Assembly: GCA_963580455.1 (NCBI GenBank)
Contig: OY756968.1
Span: forward strand, 21,173,996-21,237,995
Source of the DNA: Euonymus europaeus
Lineage: Eukaryota > Streptophyta > Magnoliopsida > Celastrales > Celastraceae
DNA length: 64,000 nt
Direction of reading: 5' to 3'
Positions 13,007-26,176 of this stretch are shown piece after piece. Position numbers and translations under genes: made by a program. Every line of letters starts with the position of its first letter. The first letter of the stretch is position 1. The notes beneath the pieces are model-generated. The model saw only the letters and a program-made list of their open reading frames with translations. It made no database searches and was not told where the DNA came from.

Positions 13007-13823
13007 CTAATCCTCTGTGACGGGTTCCACCGGAGCCGCGCTCTCTTTTACATGAATATCATCCTCCTCATCGTCACCGCCGTTGATCTGATCAAGGATC
13101 AGCACTAATCCCATGGCGAAGGCTCCATCAAAGCCCGGTTTGACAGAAAGAGAGAACACGTCCTTCCCAAGCAACACGTTAGTGGAGGCATCCACTTTGC
13201 GTCGAATCTCAGCCACTAATTCCTTATTGGTTGCGTCGTAAATAGTGCACAGTCTTTGGGCAAAGTTTCTTTCAATCTGGTACTCCTCGCCTGGATTCTC
13301 GTACACCTCCACTGTCATGCTGCACCGTCCGATTATTGATGATCTCCGTACGCTGAAGATCGGTTTTCGAACGTCGATCCCCTCTCCGGGAAATCCCTCC
13401 CACCGTTGATGAAGACTAGGCCTCTGAAAAATATAACTTAGTCGTTAGAAACAACTCGCTTCGGCGACTCAGTCCATGTAATCAAAAACAAAAAAGTCCA
13501 GATCTGAACGAGTTCACCCAGTGAGTCGAATTAATATAACACGAATGACGAATGGAATGAGTTTTAAGCGAAAAATAGGCTAATGGAAATACCTTACGTC
13601 GAACAGTTAGCAAACAGCGGCCATGAGCGTCCATCAGAACCAGTTCTCCCTTGTCGCGGGCATTGGGGCTGTACGAGTCGACCCGGAACACCAACTCGCC
13701 CTTGCAATCGTAGACGGTGAAGCCATCGTTGGCGAAGAAGATGGAGGTCTTCAGGACTGTGAGATGGGTCTCTTCTTCATAAATAAACTCTTTATCGACC
13801 ACCAAACCGGCCTTCATTACCAC
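13007..13823 (-). CDS. LURP-one-related (LOR, DUF567) protein
   Basis: Two exons (13823-13593, 13423-13007) give 215 residues with a phase-0 junction between LTVRRK and RPSLHQRWEGF. The product belongs to the LOR/tubby-like C-terminal fold family. Family members include Arabidopsis LURP1, needed for resistance to downy mildew, but most have no known biochemical role. Family hallmarks visible are FTVYDCKGELVFRVDSY (residues 35-51), VLMDAHGRCLLTVRRK (62-77), the tryptophan of RWEGF, KPIFSVRRS, and the acidic C-terminal end. A minus-strand TATA-like ctatatattt (about 13886-13895) lies some 65 bases before the start codon. From memory it matches At3g15810. The next gene to its right is AHP6-like, about 4.7 kb away. 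Confidence 0.88.
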
Positions 13824-14665
13824 TATTTGCTAATGAACAATTATCAAACACTCAACTGCTATATTTGGGTGTGATGTGAGAGAGAAATATATAGACGTTA
13901 CAGATACCAAATACAGAAGTAGTAGATATAGCGTGCGCTTTTCTGCGTAGAGAGATTGATGAGGCGTTGAGGACTCGAGATCGATATTTAACATGTGAGT
14001 TGTACGAAATTATGAATATATAATCTCTTCCATGAGCATGAGGGGCATGGTGGACCACAATAATATAAATGGAGCCTTGATTACGAATCTGTCGAAGTTC
14101 ACAGACTCGAATAATATAAAATGTTTATAAAATATTTGTAGAAGTAAATTTGTTTAGATTTTTGAACATATTTAATTGATCATATTTAAATTTAAAAAAA
14201 TAAATCATTTAATAATTTAATTTGGATTGATGTCCGGATCACAACTAAATTGAATAATTTGTGCGTGTTTGGACCAAGATTCAATTTTAAAGAGAATAAT
14301 TTTTTTTTGTGTTTGAACCCGAATTTCAAATGTATAACTTATTTATAAACTTAATTTAATCGGGACCGGATAAGTTCGATCATACATACCAAATAGGGTT
14401 TTATCTCCCCTATTTAAATATATTGAATGAAGTCGGTTCAACAACTCGTCATCAAGCCTAGTTGTGTTTGATATTTAGGTCTTTAATATATGGAAATGCT
14501 TGCACAAACATTTTTTATAAGGGGATCCCAAAAACTAGATAACCAATATTTTTGGTTCTTAGCACACCTAATTTGACGCCAAGTTCAGGATCAATGCACT
14601 AAATAATATGATTATAATATATTTAATTTAAAAGATATGACCACCTTGAGATATTAATGGTGTTA

Positions 14666-14701
<36 letters not shown>

Positions 14702-17700
14702 TTTTATTTTTTTTACTTTCTGTGATTTTTAAAATAAATTTTAAACCTAAAGGTTAAAACTCACATATATTTTACATGATTTTTCCAAAATTTTGATGCA
14801 CTGATCGGAGTAGGGGCTGTAAAACTTTGTCAAATTCAGATTAAATCAAATTTGGATATATGTTATTGTTGTAAGAACTTTGTCGATCCGGTATTCTCAA
14901 ATTTTGAAATCATTGAGACTTGAGCAAGCAGAAGGTTAGCAAAATTGACACTCTTATAAAGATTGACAATAATATATCTCATAACTGGAATTAAAGACTT
15001 GGAAAAATCTTACAATGAGAACAATCGAGGCAAGGAAAATCCTCAAACCTTAACGTGAATAATAACTTGCTATATTCAATGTGCTTGCATATGTTACAAT
15101 ATCAACTCCCAGATCTACTCGATCATACACGCGGCAACACTATCCATGATGTAACGGCAAACCAAGAACTTAACACCTCTCTCTCGGGAATTGACACAGA
15201 ACAAGGAGGTGGAAAAAAAAAAGGAGAAAAGGAATAACACAAATTTTTTATTATGATGTAATAAAGACGCATACTTTCTCCAAATTTTTATGTTTCAAAA
15301 ATTCAAATCTTTGTAGATTAATTGGGTATAACTTACAAGGAAGTCAAGACAAAATTTTCTCCACCGGCAGAGATTAGTATTGAGTGGTTAATATTTCCTT
15401 GAAGACTCAGAAACAGAGAATGAAAGTCTAGTAGGGTCGGTTGAGCTGTCAATTGCCTAAACGTGGAACTTAATGAGATCCACAGTCAGTCTGCCTCAAC
15501 GTGTCTACCCTTTTACTGTAGACATTTTTGTTCAGAGTCAAATTCTTCAAGGCTTCTCTGAAATGGGCACCTTTTACGTAAAGTTTGCATGTCAGTTCAC
15601 ATAATCTGAATATTTACATTAAACCAGAAGCTAAGCGCATTTATCGATAAGCCAATTGCTACACAAAATTGATACAGAGAGGGTTAACAGGACCAACAAC
15701 TTTTTCCATCGTCAGTTCGGGATATCTTTTTGAATAAGGAGAAGGGGTTAAATTCAAATTCGGAGTTCGAGATTATATATGATTTAACTCGCCAACAGAA
15801 TTACTTTGAGATTCAAAACTCGGGAGGGATGCGTCAATTCGGGATTTCTACAGTAGACATTAGTGTGGATTTTGACACTTTCGGCTGGACTATGTAAAAT
15901 ATTAAAAATATCTCGCAGCAAACACTCAGTCGGCCAGTACTCGGGGCATTTGCAATGGCTTGTTTTTAATTTTTATGAGGGAATAGATACAATGAGAACG
16001 TGGTTGATTTTTTGTAAGAGACGTGGGACTCAGTAACGATTTGATATAGTTTTGTTGAAAAACAGATGAAATGATTAAAGAATGGAAGATTACATGTTTT
16101 ATTAATAGTGAAATGAGAAAATTAATAAATATTTGTATTTTGTTGATTTGATCTTATTGAGAGACGTGTTTGGATGATTTCAATAAACTCTACATGGGTC
16201 TACCTCTGCTGTCGAGCCACGATAAAATTATTTTTTCCAAATTGATGATTTCAAAAAATGACAAATCAGTCAGTCAGATTTGTCGTTTCGATATGTTGAT
16301 GACAGAGTTGCCTACACATTGAGCAAACGTGAATTAGGAGTTCTCGATCGATATGTGCTCGGGAATCCTCTCCTACGACACTCAAGTCAGTGGTATTATA
16401 GTAGAAATATAACTCTCTTTTTGATTCCTTTTTTGAAGTCCTTTAAAAACTAGTCTTCTGTTTGATTATGGACAGTATTGGTTAAAACCGAAATGCCTCT
16501 CAAGTTGGTCCCGAGGCTCCTCATCGACTCTATGCCGAGGTGTGGTCACTAGCTCGGCTAGGTGTCCACCTCGGTTCGAATCATTTGTACTTTTGTCTTT
16601 AGTGTGCCACGTGTCACGTTTTGATTGGCAGAATTAATCTTATATTATCACCGATGTTTTTTTGAGGGCACGTCACACGTGTTGATTTGTGTACCTCCTC
16701 TATTCACAATGAGGATAATGGAGACTTGAGAATCTTGAGTGATCAGGAAATAATGGGCCGGGGTTCGAAAGGTATTTGGGACTCAATAATAGGCCCACGT
16801 TTTGCTATATCAATTCATGGGCCGCATCTAACTTGTTTTGGGCTTTAGTAAGATCCATATTTATGTTTACGATTTGTATTGAGTTTCAGGCTCTGATTGG
16901 AGTAGTGGATAAGGTTATAGTATAAAATTATCCTTTATCGATGTTATGTTTGGTTCGTTTTTAGGAAACTCGGACAGTATAAATTTATGTAAAATGTCAC
17001 TTTTATACGCTGCAAGTTGTATGATATAAAAATAACTCTAATTTATTTTGTTTTTGTTTCATACGAATCGCTTAGGATAAAATTTTAACACAATAAATGA
17101 TAAAAAAAAAATCCCAGTTCTCTAAAAAAAAAAAAAAAAAAAAATTCCTAGACCACTTGCCACTTTATACATCGCTTGTCCTCTTGAAAAAGAAAACCCT
17201 AACCTCAAAAACAGCCTCAATCTCCTGTAGTTTCGTGACTTTGCATATCTCTCGACACTGATATAGTGATATTTGGCGTGAATTTTATACTGTGATTGAT
17301 AAAGAAATATCTCAACAGTTGTGTTGACACAATCTTCTAATAGAAATCAATAAATAACTGTATTTGATAATTTTTTATCCTTAGATTATCAGATAAAAAC
17401 TGATAACAACACAATTGGGTTGATGGTGTAGAACCACGGCTGCATACATTAATTCAGAAATATTTACTCTACTTTCAGTTGTACTATCATATGATGGGGG
17501 ATTTTTTTTCTAAAAAAGAATCGGGCTTTGGGCTCATGGGTTTTAATCACGATTTTAGTGAGAAATTCTCCGTTTTCTCGCCTTGAACCCTTGATCTCAT
17601 GGTGTAATGGTAACGTCTCAACTCAACTCAAAGGAGATCAATGGTTCGAGACACAAAACCGAATAATTTTTCAATAAAATCGTGATTAACACGCATGAAT

Positions 17701-18484
17701 CTAAAATCTAACGATTGTATTAAGTATCTTTAACAACTCATATTCCTAACATCCTCAATCATATGTGGAATACATATGATTAACTACATTTTTGACATTC
17801 AAATTTAAATTTTATCACATCACTCACACAAAAATGTCAAGAATACTAAAATTTAGAGATAGTACTTTTTCCAAAACCTAAAGGTGTAATTCCTTGGAGA
17901 AAAATCAACCACGCATATCTATCAGTTATTCATTCATGACCTGTAGGTTGCTGGCTGTAATTAACTGTTCAAGCGAATATTTATACATTCAACAGATTTA
18001 TAGTCAGTCAAATTAACAAAACAATCAATTCAGCCTGGATTCCGCCCATTTACGGCTGCGATCTGATTTGGATTTCAGACCCTTTTTCATTTTGAGGATT
18101 AACACGTACGAGACCTATATATATATATATATATACACACTGCTATTCGTACCATCAGTTAATTAGACTTTGATTGATTGAGACAGTGAAAGTTCTGATA
18201 TTGATTTTGAAACTCTCGCTATTCCTATTCGATCGTACGGCAAATTAGCATTTTTTTCCCATTGTCAGAGTTTGTCTATGAAGAGAAGTTAAAAAAGCGA
18301 AAACCATGCATGAAAGCAAGCAATTTCAAACAAAAAGAATCAACCCTCCACAGCAGTCACACATAAATATCCCATTATGACAATTAACACTGACTGCTGC
18401 AGCCTGTCAGCGACTTCCATTTTTTTCTCTTGTGAATCAACTACTTGACGCTCGACTCCGCTGCTGAACATCGACCATTGAACT
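13824..18484. other. Intergenic region, repeats but no gene
   Basis: This 4.7-kb stretch has no supported gene. Visible features are an AT microsatellite (about 14671-14696), a fragment reading aggggctgtaaaactttgtc (14813 on) like the hAT termini elsewhere, a 20-base A run (about 17123-17143), and a tRNA-like patch at about 17590-17660 (gtgtaatggtaacg as A-box-like and atggttcgagac as B-box-like). That patch could be a SINE remnant. A TA run lies at about 18117-18134. Confidence 0.5.
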
Positions 18485-19716
18485 CTAGTTTTGCACTGGA
18501 TACCTCACTCCAGCTGCCAGTACTCTCTCCTGCTCTATCTGCATCATGATAATATATATATCAATTTGCGTGGTTAATGCATTGATCCATAAATTTCAAA
18601 AGTGAAGAAGAAAGCTTCACGGGGGTGGATGATAGGGTATCAATATAAGTCATAATTATGTCTTGTACTCGTACCTCATATTTCATATGATAAAATAAAC
18701 ATGAATTCTTCTATGAAAGTAGATACATTCTGATTGAATCACATAAAAATCATTATCTATTTTAGTTGCTTAAAAGGTGCTAGTATATTATTGATTGTAT
18801 GAGATCGATTACAACACAATTAATCAATAATCATAATATGGTGTCGTTTTAAAGAATAATCTATTGTACCTGGAATAATTCATGCAGTTTGTTCTTGAGA
18901 TAGCAGTACTCATGTTCCAGCAACTCCAGCGATCTCAAGCACCTGAAAGTTAACAACGTACGTCCATCCATCTTAATCAGACACTCTCTCTTTTTTCTTT
19001 TTCTTTTATCTTATTCTAAGTCGTCTCTCTTATATTTTGATCAGTTACTGTTAAAAAAGGCAAAAGGTGATAAAAAGAATTTATTTGGCAACGCTTAGTC
19101 AGAATCTTGTGTGTGCGCGTGCGAAAGAGAAAGCGTGAATATAGAGGAGGGAGGCTTTTTTACCCAGCACGGTTGTTCTGCTCAGAAGCGGCTCGAAAGG
19201 CAATGCACACATTTCTGACTCTATTGGCACCTATGCTTGAGCTGCTCCCCACGAACTGATTCAAATGGATTCCCATTTTCTTGTAGTCCGATAAGTCTCT
19301 CTCCATCCTGCATATATATATATTGTGCATCTCCCATGATCATTGTTTACCATTATTAGGTAGTACTAACAGCAAGGAAATGATAGCTAGGACAAGAGGT
19401 TGAAGAATAATATTACAGTAATGCTCTGAGATTCCTCAAGAGCTTCTCGGACTCGTGGAAGTAAATGTTGACAACCTCGGAGACAAAGTTTGGAGAGCTC
19501 TCATCCTGAAGCTGCTGCAGCTGCAAGAACTGTTCATCTAATACTCCCTACGGAAGAAATTAATCATTCTTTTAATTATTTACACCCTTACAAGTAGACA
19601 GTAGTACTAGTACATATATATATACAACTAATATTGTACGAGAGTTACAGTATACTATTCTAAACATATATGATCTGATTCACCTGGTGTAAGAGCAATG
19701 CGAGTAAACGACTCAT
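18485..19716 (-). CDS. AHP6: AHP6-type pseudo histidine phosphotransfer protein
   Basis: Five exons (19716-19684, 19547-19417, 19307-19164, 18942-18870, 18538-18485) give 144 residues. The reading matches AHP6 throughout: GVLDEQFLQLQQLQDESSP (12-30), the helix motif LLRNLRALL, GSSSSIGANRVRNVC, and the end AAGVRYPVQN. In true HPt proteins the phosphorylated His lies in xHQLKGSS. Here the position is Asn71 (HLNQFVGSSSS), as in Arabidopsis AHP6, which cannot accept phosphate and inhibits cytokinin signalling. The first ATG in the transcript lies about ten codons downstream of the usual start: the upstream frame is open and AHP6-like (GADRLRAGAD) but has no ATG before a stop. A minus-strand TATA-like box is near 19887-19895. 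It corresponds to At1g80100 from memory. Confidence 0.92.
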
Positions 19717-20464
19717 GTCGGCGCCGGCGCGTAATCTATCCGCACCCAAAACAAGAAACCACAGAGGGAGACCCGTCTTGGCTACTCACTTGATCAGTAG
19801 GTCGCACTTATTTCAGGGGGTTTAGGGTTTTGTGTGTTGTGTTCGAACTTCGAAGCGGCAAGTTGAGAGTTGAGAATAGCTGGCTGCTATTTAAAGGGAT
19901 TGCCACTGCCTTGAATGCAGATCCCACTCACTTTCTTTTCTTATTTTTTTCAAGGGTAAAAAAAAACCCAGAGAGAGGGGCCTGGTCTGGGGGTGGGTAA
20001 TATCGAGGTGAATGTGGGGTATCGGTCGGACCAGCCCACAACCTGCAGAGAAATGGAGCGGAGTGGTTGTTGGCGACCAGCTGTCCTCGTGAACGGTTAC
20101 ATCGCGTGCTGTTCTGCTGTCGTGTGTGGCAGGTTTAATTGCGGCGTTTACCGTCCGGCCCCGACAATAATCTGCAGCCGGTCACTTGCCCAGTCACCCA
20201 ACCCCCACTCTTCTTCTAGTTCAGAAGGAAAACCATTTTTCTCTTCTTTTTTTTTGACCTTTTCCTTGACTTCACTTTTAATCTGACTTTCTCTGTAGAA
20301 ATTCATAGAAGTTTACGGGCTAAACAAGGCCAGAAGTGACAGGTGTATGTCATTAATTTTTGTGGACCAGTTACTACTACATGAAGTTAATTTTTTTTTC
20401 TTCTTCATTTTGTTCGTTCTGTGGCGTTGTGGGTCTCTTCATGTCATGAATTCGACTTTTCTAA

Positions 20465-20768
20465 GGGCAACCAATGGTGCTCTCACCAAAATATAATTTT
20501 TAATATAATATATATTTTAATATTGTCATATCAACAAAATATATCTCTCGATACAAAATTATTATCTAACTCAACTACTATCTTATCTTTCATACTATCC
20601 TCATCAAATTTATACCAAAATCAAGATTGGATCTCATCTTTATTACAAAAAGTCAAGCCACATCACTAAAATACATATCTCAATACAACCACATCAACAA
20701 AACACATTTTTCAATATAGCAACATCAACAATTAATGACCCATTATATTTGGCACCATTGTGGTTGCC
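20465..20768. mobile_element. Harbinger/Tourist-like MITE, TAA target site
   Basis: Ends are GGGCAACCAATGGTGC and GCACCATTGTGGTTGCC, nearly perfect inverted repeats, flanked by TAA on both sides (20462-20464, 20769-20771). The 304-bp AT-rich interior is non-coding. The TAA trinucleotide duplication points to the PIF/Harbinger group. Confidence 0.78.
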
Positions 20769-22035
20769 TAAATAGGTACTAGTCATGGGTTTCGATTGGA
20801 GTGTTGTCGACTCGCATAATAACATATTATCCGTTTTAGGTTGTTCAATTTTCTTGGATATATCGGGTCTGCAAGATCGAATGTATTATCTAAGTGATGT
20901 GAGACTCTTTCAATTTATAACACTACTTTGCACTTGTGAGTTATGTAAGAACCAATATATGGACAGTTAGATGTCGCTTCGATATCATATTATAAATTTT
21001 ATGCCTACTCACATTTAATATATTTTTTGTTTTACATTGTCCAATTTTATTGAATATGTTGAACATGTACGACTTTATTTTTTTTAACCTTCTCACTTAA
21101 CGACACTTAAACCTAAAAGAAGACCTCTTGGTGTCTAGAGACATGAGTTTCTAGTAAAATCACATCATTGGAGTTGTTCAAACGACGTGAGACTCTTTCA
21201 ATTCATAACATGGAGGAGTGACAGATAAAACTAAATAAGTATGACTTTAATTGTTGATCCAACGTCGAGGAATTTATATAACACCTAGAGCATGATCAGC
21301 AAGGATATGCAGGGGCGAAGGCAGGGTATAAGTTGAGGGGGTCACAACTAAGTTAGCGAAGGTTCCGGGATAGCGCCAGCGGAATTTTTTTTGAGATATT
21401 TATATGACAAAGAGATAATTACTAATAGTCTAGTAAACTTATCCAATACCCAAACGGATTGACTTAGAAAAATAACAATTATAAACCAATATAGTTAAAC
21501 ATTACAAAATATCTAGTTCAATTACAATTGCTCCCTACAAGACTTCATAGATTGAAAGCGTTGCATAATAACTTGATTTTCAATTTCGTTAAGAACATTA
21601 ATATAAGAAAATAAATAAGGATTAAAAGATTTATTCAATGGAAGATAAGATGGCGACAATGTTACAAGTTTGCTCAATTCTCGAGAATCAAAGAAAAAAG
21701 GGGATGAACCAAAAGAAGTGAAAACGAATCGTTGGCCGAATAATTCATTTACCAATTGCTCAAGACTTCAACTTTGGAAGCAATGATTGTTCAAACACAA
21801 ATGTAAGTTGACGATCCTCACCCATTTTCGTGACCAAAATATGGCTCAACCAAACAACTATGTAATGTGAGTGTAAAATATTGTAAATCTCGCAGCTTTA
21901 AGCCGTCAACAAATGATTGACACAGTATTTTTTATTATGAATCCCACAAATTTAAACTTTGCGAAATGTACAATAAACATAGCCTTTGCCATTAAATTCT
22001 CTTTATTACAGTTGTGCAAATTTGGATGTAAATTA

Positions 22036-22310
22036 CTCCCTCCGCTTCAAAGTATCTGTCGTTTAAGATTTTGACACAAGAATTAAGAAAGCTATTAAAT
22101 AACTTTAATATTAGTAAAAAATAAATGTGTTAGATAGAAATACCCTTATTAATTACTCTCATTTCTCACATCTTTCCATTACTTTTGTTTTTCACGATAA
22201 GGCTAAATTTGTCAAAAAATATATTAATTATGTTTTGAAATCATAAAGCGACAAATATTTTAAAACAAAATTAAATCTCTAAAACGACAAATATTTTGAA
22301 AGGGAGTGAG
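22036..22310. mobile_element. Stowaway-type MITE
   Basis: The left end CTCCCTCCGCTTCAAAG and right end TTTTGAAAGGGAGTGAG are inverted repeats flanked by TA. The 275-bp unit is non-coding. The termini differ from those of the element at 11424, so it is a separate subfamily. Confidence 0.8.
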
Positions 22311-22905
22311 TATTATATTCGTGCTCCCACGCATGTTAACATGTTTGTACAAACCTTAGACAATCTGACTTCAAAAGCATGCTTTTGTGTGACGTAAGCA
22401 ACTACATTATTACATTAAATACACTTCAATTTTGTTACACTTCAATTTTGTTTTGTTTAAATACAATTTAGTTGTGATCCGGCTGACCGGCTCGCTACTC
22501 GGGTGATAATTCCCCTAAATTAAAGTGGTGATGGTTCTGATGGGAGAGATGATATAATTTTCCGAAAATAAAATTGTGTGGAGGGAGTAAGAACGTCCGT
22601 AGAGATATCAGAGAACAGAAAATGTATTGGATGTAAAAACGCATCCATACATACATAATTCCTGATTAATTATACGAAGATTAGACAGTCACGATGCGAA
22701 TTTATCATCAATTCATCATTGAAGTAATGTGCAAGCTTTTGATCGAATGAAATTAATCAACTAATGATAACAAAATAATAATTATTTATAATACAATTAT
22801 CTACAGACAGCTCTGATGCACATACATGGGAACCCATGTTTCTATTAAAAAATTCATACGGACCTCACTAGCTTGCGAAGCATGCTTTGCTTGGGATTAA
22901 GGATG

Positions 22906-22936
<31 letters not shown>

Positions 22937-23905
22937 ATCAAGCCTCAATTTGTTTAATGCAAGCACTTTTTGAAGGCGATCATACCCATGCAATATATAT
23001 ATATAATAAGAATGTCTTTATGCTCCCGTGCTTATGTAGTATTGTCATTACATATAAATTGTTTCATTTTGTTCTATATAGTTATCTTTCTGTTCTTCTC
23101 TTCCTTTTTGTCTTTTAAGCATCGAAGTTGCAAATTTTCGAGCATATATAAATTTGATGAACCGTTGCGCACATTTACCGAGTGTTAATCACTAAGATGA
23201 TAACTTAGTAATCAATTTTTCTAAGGATAAATTATATGAACTAAAAAAGTTATGAATTCGATTCTGAACAAAAATATTGAATTCGATTCTGAACAAAATT
23301 ATTGTTTTGGTGGTCACATTTTGAATTTTGACTCATCCTCTCATCAGGTAATAAACTTGTATGTGTGCGGATATGTATGTGTAATCTTTTTGTTCATAGG
23401 TGGGAATCGCATTTATTACCTGACGATCTGAATTTATCCTCATATCGAATGTCAAAATGACCCTATAATCGTTATCCATTAAAAAAAGGCTGATTAAGTC
23501 ACTTGACATGAACTCATGAAGTGCAATCTTTTTGTTTATAGGTGGGAATCGCATTCGCATTGCTCGAGATGGTGACATGCACCATATAGGTTTTATTATG
23601 GGCCTTAAAGATCCAATAAAGGAAACCCTAAAGTAAACTAAAAGAACCTAAGAGCCTTAGAGCCCATACATGCACAGACCCACATGAGCTGTGCATAGCA
23701 GGACAGGGACATGGATGTTCTGAGCAATTTCAGATTTCCAATTCCATGCTTCAACATAATAAAACTGTTCCAAATCCAAAACCATCTTTATTTTGGAACT
23801 TTATACAAAAATGGTTTGCTTGATCTGCTGCAGTTTCATTAAACATCCAGTATCAAAGGAAACATATGGGTGGAAAAGAAAAACACTAAAGTACTCAACA
23901 GATCT

Positions 23906-24367
23906 TCAATGGTTGAAAGCCATTCTCTGTTTTTGCATTTCACTAGGCAGCTTCACTTCAGAGGCCAATCCTGCAGCTTGAAGAAGCCTAACCACAAACC
24001 AAGTCAGGTCAAGTTGCCACCATTCGAGGCCGTGTCGAGCAGAGTACTCGAAGGCATGATGGTTATTATGCCAACCTTCTCCAAATGCAAGCACTGCCAC
24101 CACCCTAATTAAACACTCATATAATTAATTAACCATTGATTGCTAGGCAAAACAAAAAAATATATACTGCTTATAATACTAATTAGATATGAGAATGTTT
24201 TAACTTATACCAGTTGTTCCGGGACAAGTCGCCAGTTTTCCATGCTTGCTTTCCCCATACATGGCAAACAGAGTTTACCATCCAAGTTATGTGGTATACC
24301 CAAACAACTCTCACTCCCTGCAATTGTATAAACTTGGTGTTTTACATCCCTGAATCAGAAATATATG

Positions 24368-24406
<39 letters not shown>

Positions 24407-26176
24407 ATAAATTAACATTATACAGCTCAAGCTCTGTTAACAGACAAAGTAATCACAATCATGAAAAAAAGATAGGAAGACCAGACCAAATTAGTCAGTT
24501 GATAAAGCTTTCAAATCTCGTAGTCCATCATAAACAGTATATACTAGTCTGGTGCAGCTAGGGGTCCCCAAATCCAATACCGAATCAAGGAACTGATTCA
24601 AACTGTCGTTTTTCGGTTATAAATTTTGATTTTTTCCAGATATTTTTTGTTCGGTTATTTTTTTTCGGTTTTGGATTTAACTAAAAAAACCAGGTAAGAT
24701 TTTATATTTTATAGATTTAGTTATTCAAATAATCTAAAACCCAAAAACATAAGATTTAGGTTCAAATATTATTCTCAATTTAACATTAGAACTGCAAAGG
24801 TGATCGAAATTGATCGCGCGATGCATCTATTACGGAGTGAAAGTAATTTCAATGCCACAAAATCTAAAACCCAAAAACATAAGATTTTGTGGTCTCTATT
24901 TTTAATTGTAATGTTTTTTAGTGCGTTATGCAAAACTGAAAATCGATCCGATCTAAAAAAAATTAAATTTCAGTTTGATTATCTTACACATATATTATAT
25001 ATTTTAGTTGTGGATTGTAAAATATCATAACTGAATTAATTCGAAAATGTCGATTTTGGTTAAAAACCGAACTGAAATCTGAATGTGCACCCTAGGTGCA
25101 GCAATCAATTAAAAATTTTATGTGTCTAATCACTATTACCTTGCATGAGTACAGCCATTTTGAAAGATAAGATCATTAAAAGACAAATATGAAAGATTAT
25201 TCCTTACCATTCCCCACACAAGGAAGGGAAATCCTCCCAATGCATAAAGCAGAGCACCGAGTGCAATTGGATGTAAAATGTAGGTGCTTTGAATAAACCT
25301 GTAGAATGGCTGCTTCTTCAAGTCCCCAACATTGTTATTATCTCCACACTGCAAATAGTCCATTAACATCACAACACTAGGTATTATATAACATGAAAGA
25401 GAACAAGAGATTCAAAAACCAGTATCTGTACCCTTTCAGTCATGGAGTTTTTATCGAAGAGCCAACTCATGTGACTATACCAAAAGCCTTCAATGGGACT
25501 ATGTGGGTCTCTCTCAGTATCACAAAACTGGTGGTGGTATCTATGAGTGCTCACCCAATCAATTGGAGTCCCCTGAAACAACCCAGAAAACTTAATCTCT
25601 TCCATTAAACAGATTCATAAAGTCATAAGCAAGAACACAAATTGATGTCTGGAGACGCACCTGAAGTGCTTGAACTCCACAATATGCAAACGAGTACTCG
25701 AGCCATTTGGGGAGCTTGAAACTCCTGTGTGAAAGGTTTCTATGAAATGAAAGAGTAATACCCAGAAGCCCTGTTATCAGATAGAGCGCAAAAGCGACCC
25801 AGAAAGCACTCCAATTGAATTGAAACGGCGCAAAAAGACTAAGAAAATGCGTTGCAAAAATGACGCCAGCTTTTGCAATATCCAATGTGTTCCATTCTCT
25901 TCCCCTAAACAAAGTCATCTTCCGTTCCCCCACCACATTTGATAACCGAATTCTCCCACAATTCTGTGGCTCTGGCACCGCCGCTTCTCTAGGCAATGCA
26001 CTAACCAGTGGTGCTACTCTTCTTGAGCTCACTCGTTTATTGGGTTGATTTGATCTTGAGTTGTTGCGGCGGCGGCCACGATTTAGAATCAAATTTGAGA
26101 TGGGTTTTATTGATCCACCAAGAGGCAAAATTGGGGAGATTTTGGATTTGGGTAATGGCGATGTTACCAAAGCCAT
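23906..26176 (-). CDS. FAD5: Plastid acyl-lipid desaturase, FAD5/ADS3-like
   Basis: Five exons (26176-25661, 25572-25432, 25348-25208, 24317-24211, 24104-23906) give 367 residues, close to the family length. The product should be a chloroplast membrane di-iron desaturase; Arabidopsis FAD5 makes the delta-7 double bond of palmitate on monogalactosyldiacylglycerol. Residues 1-70 are rich in Ser, Arg and Pro with few acids, as in a transit peptide. Three histidine boxes are intact: HRNLSH (145-150), HRYHH (182-186) and HNNHH (314-318). Hydrophobic segments around 100-140 and 235-265 fit membrane helices. The frame is open upstream of the chosen Met, which is the first start that gives a transit peptide. 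It is divergent from the PIFI-like gene, as At3g15850/At3g15840 are. Intron 3 holds a hAT-like element. Confidence 0.92.
24559..25094. mobile_element. hAT-type element in desaturase intron 3
   Basis: The left end reads TAGGGGTCCCCA and the right end TGTGCACCCTA, with GGTGCAGC directly repeated on both sides (24551-24558, 25095-25102) as an 8-bp TSD. The 536-bp interior is AT-rich and non-coding, and contains a duplicated phrase (aatctaaaacccaaaaacat at about 24731 and 24859). It lies wholly within an intron, between the acceptor at 24318 and the donor at 25207, so splicing signals are untouched. Confidence 0.75.

Larger units (their letters stand above)
19717..23905. other. Intergenic region with MITEs, no gene
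   Basis: The GC-richer block 19990-20220 upstream of AHP6 is probably promoter and contains a spurious frame. MITEs at 20465-20768 and 22036-22310 are listed separately. At 21312 caggggcgaaggcagg resembles a hAT left terminus, and an antisense frame (21755-21522) after it shows no clear transposase motif. At 23250-23560 there are local direct duplications (gaattcgattctgaacaaaa twice, and ataggtgggaatcgcatt twice). AT/GT microsatellites occur at about 22908-22933. Confidence 0.5.

Noticed and set aside
17585..17660. tRNA gene candidate
   Set aside because: A- and B-box-like words are present but no acceptor stem or anticodon arm forms. At most a SINE or tRNA relic.
19993..20286. 97-codon frame upstream of AHP6
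   Set aside because: It lies in GC-rich promoter sequence with no recognisable protein features.
21522..21755. Possible hAT transposase fragment on the minus strand
   Set aside because: Nearby caggggcgaaggcagg resembles a hAT tip, but the 77-residue frame shows no motif I can match and the other end is missing.
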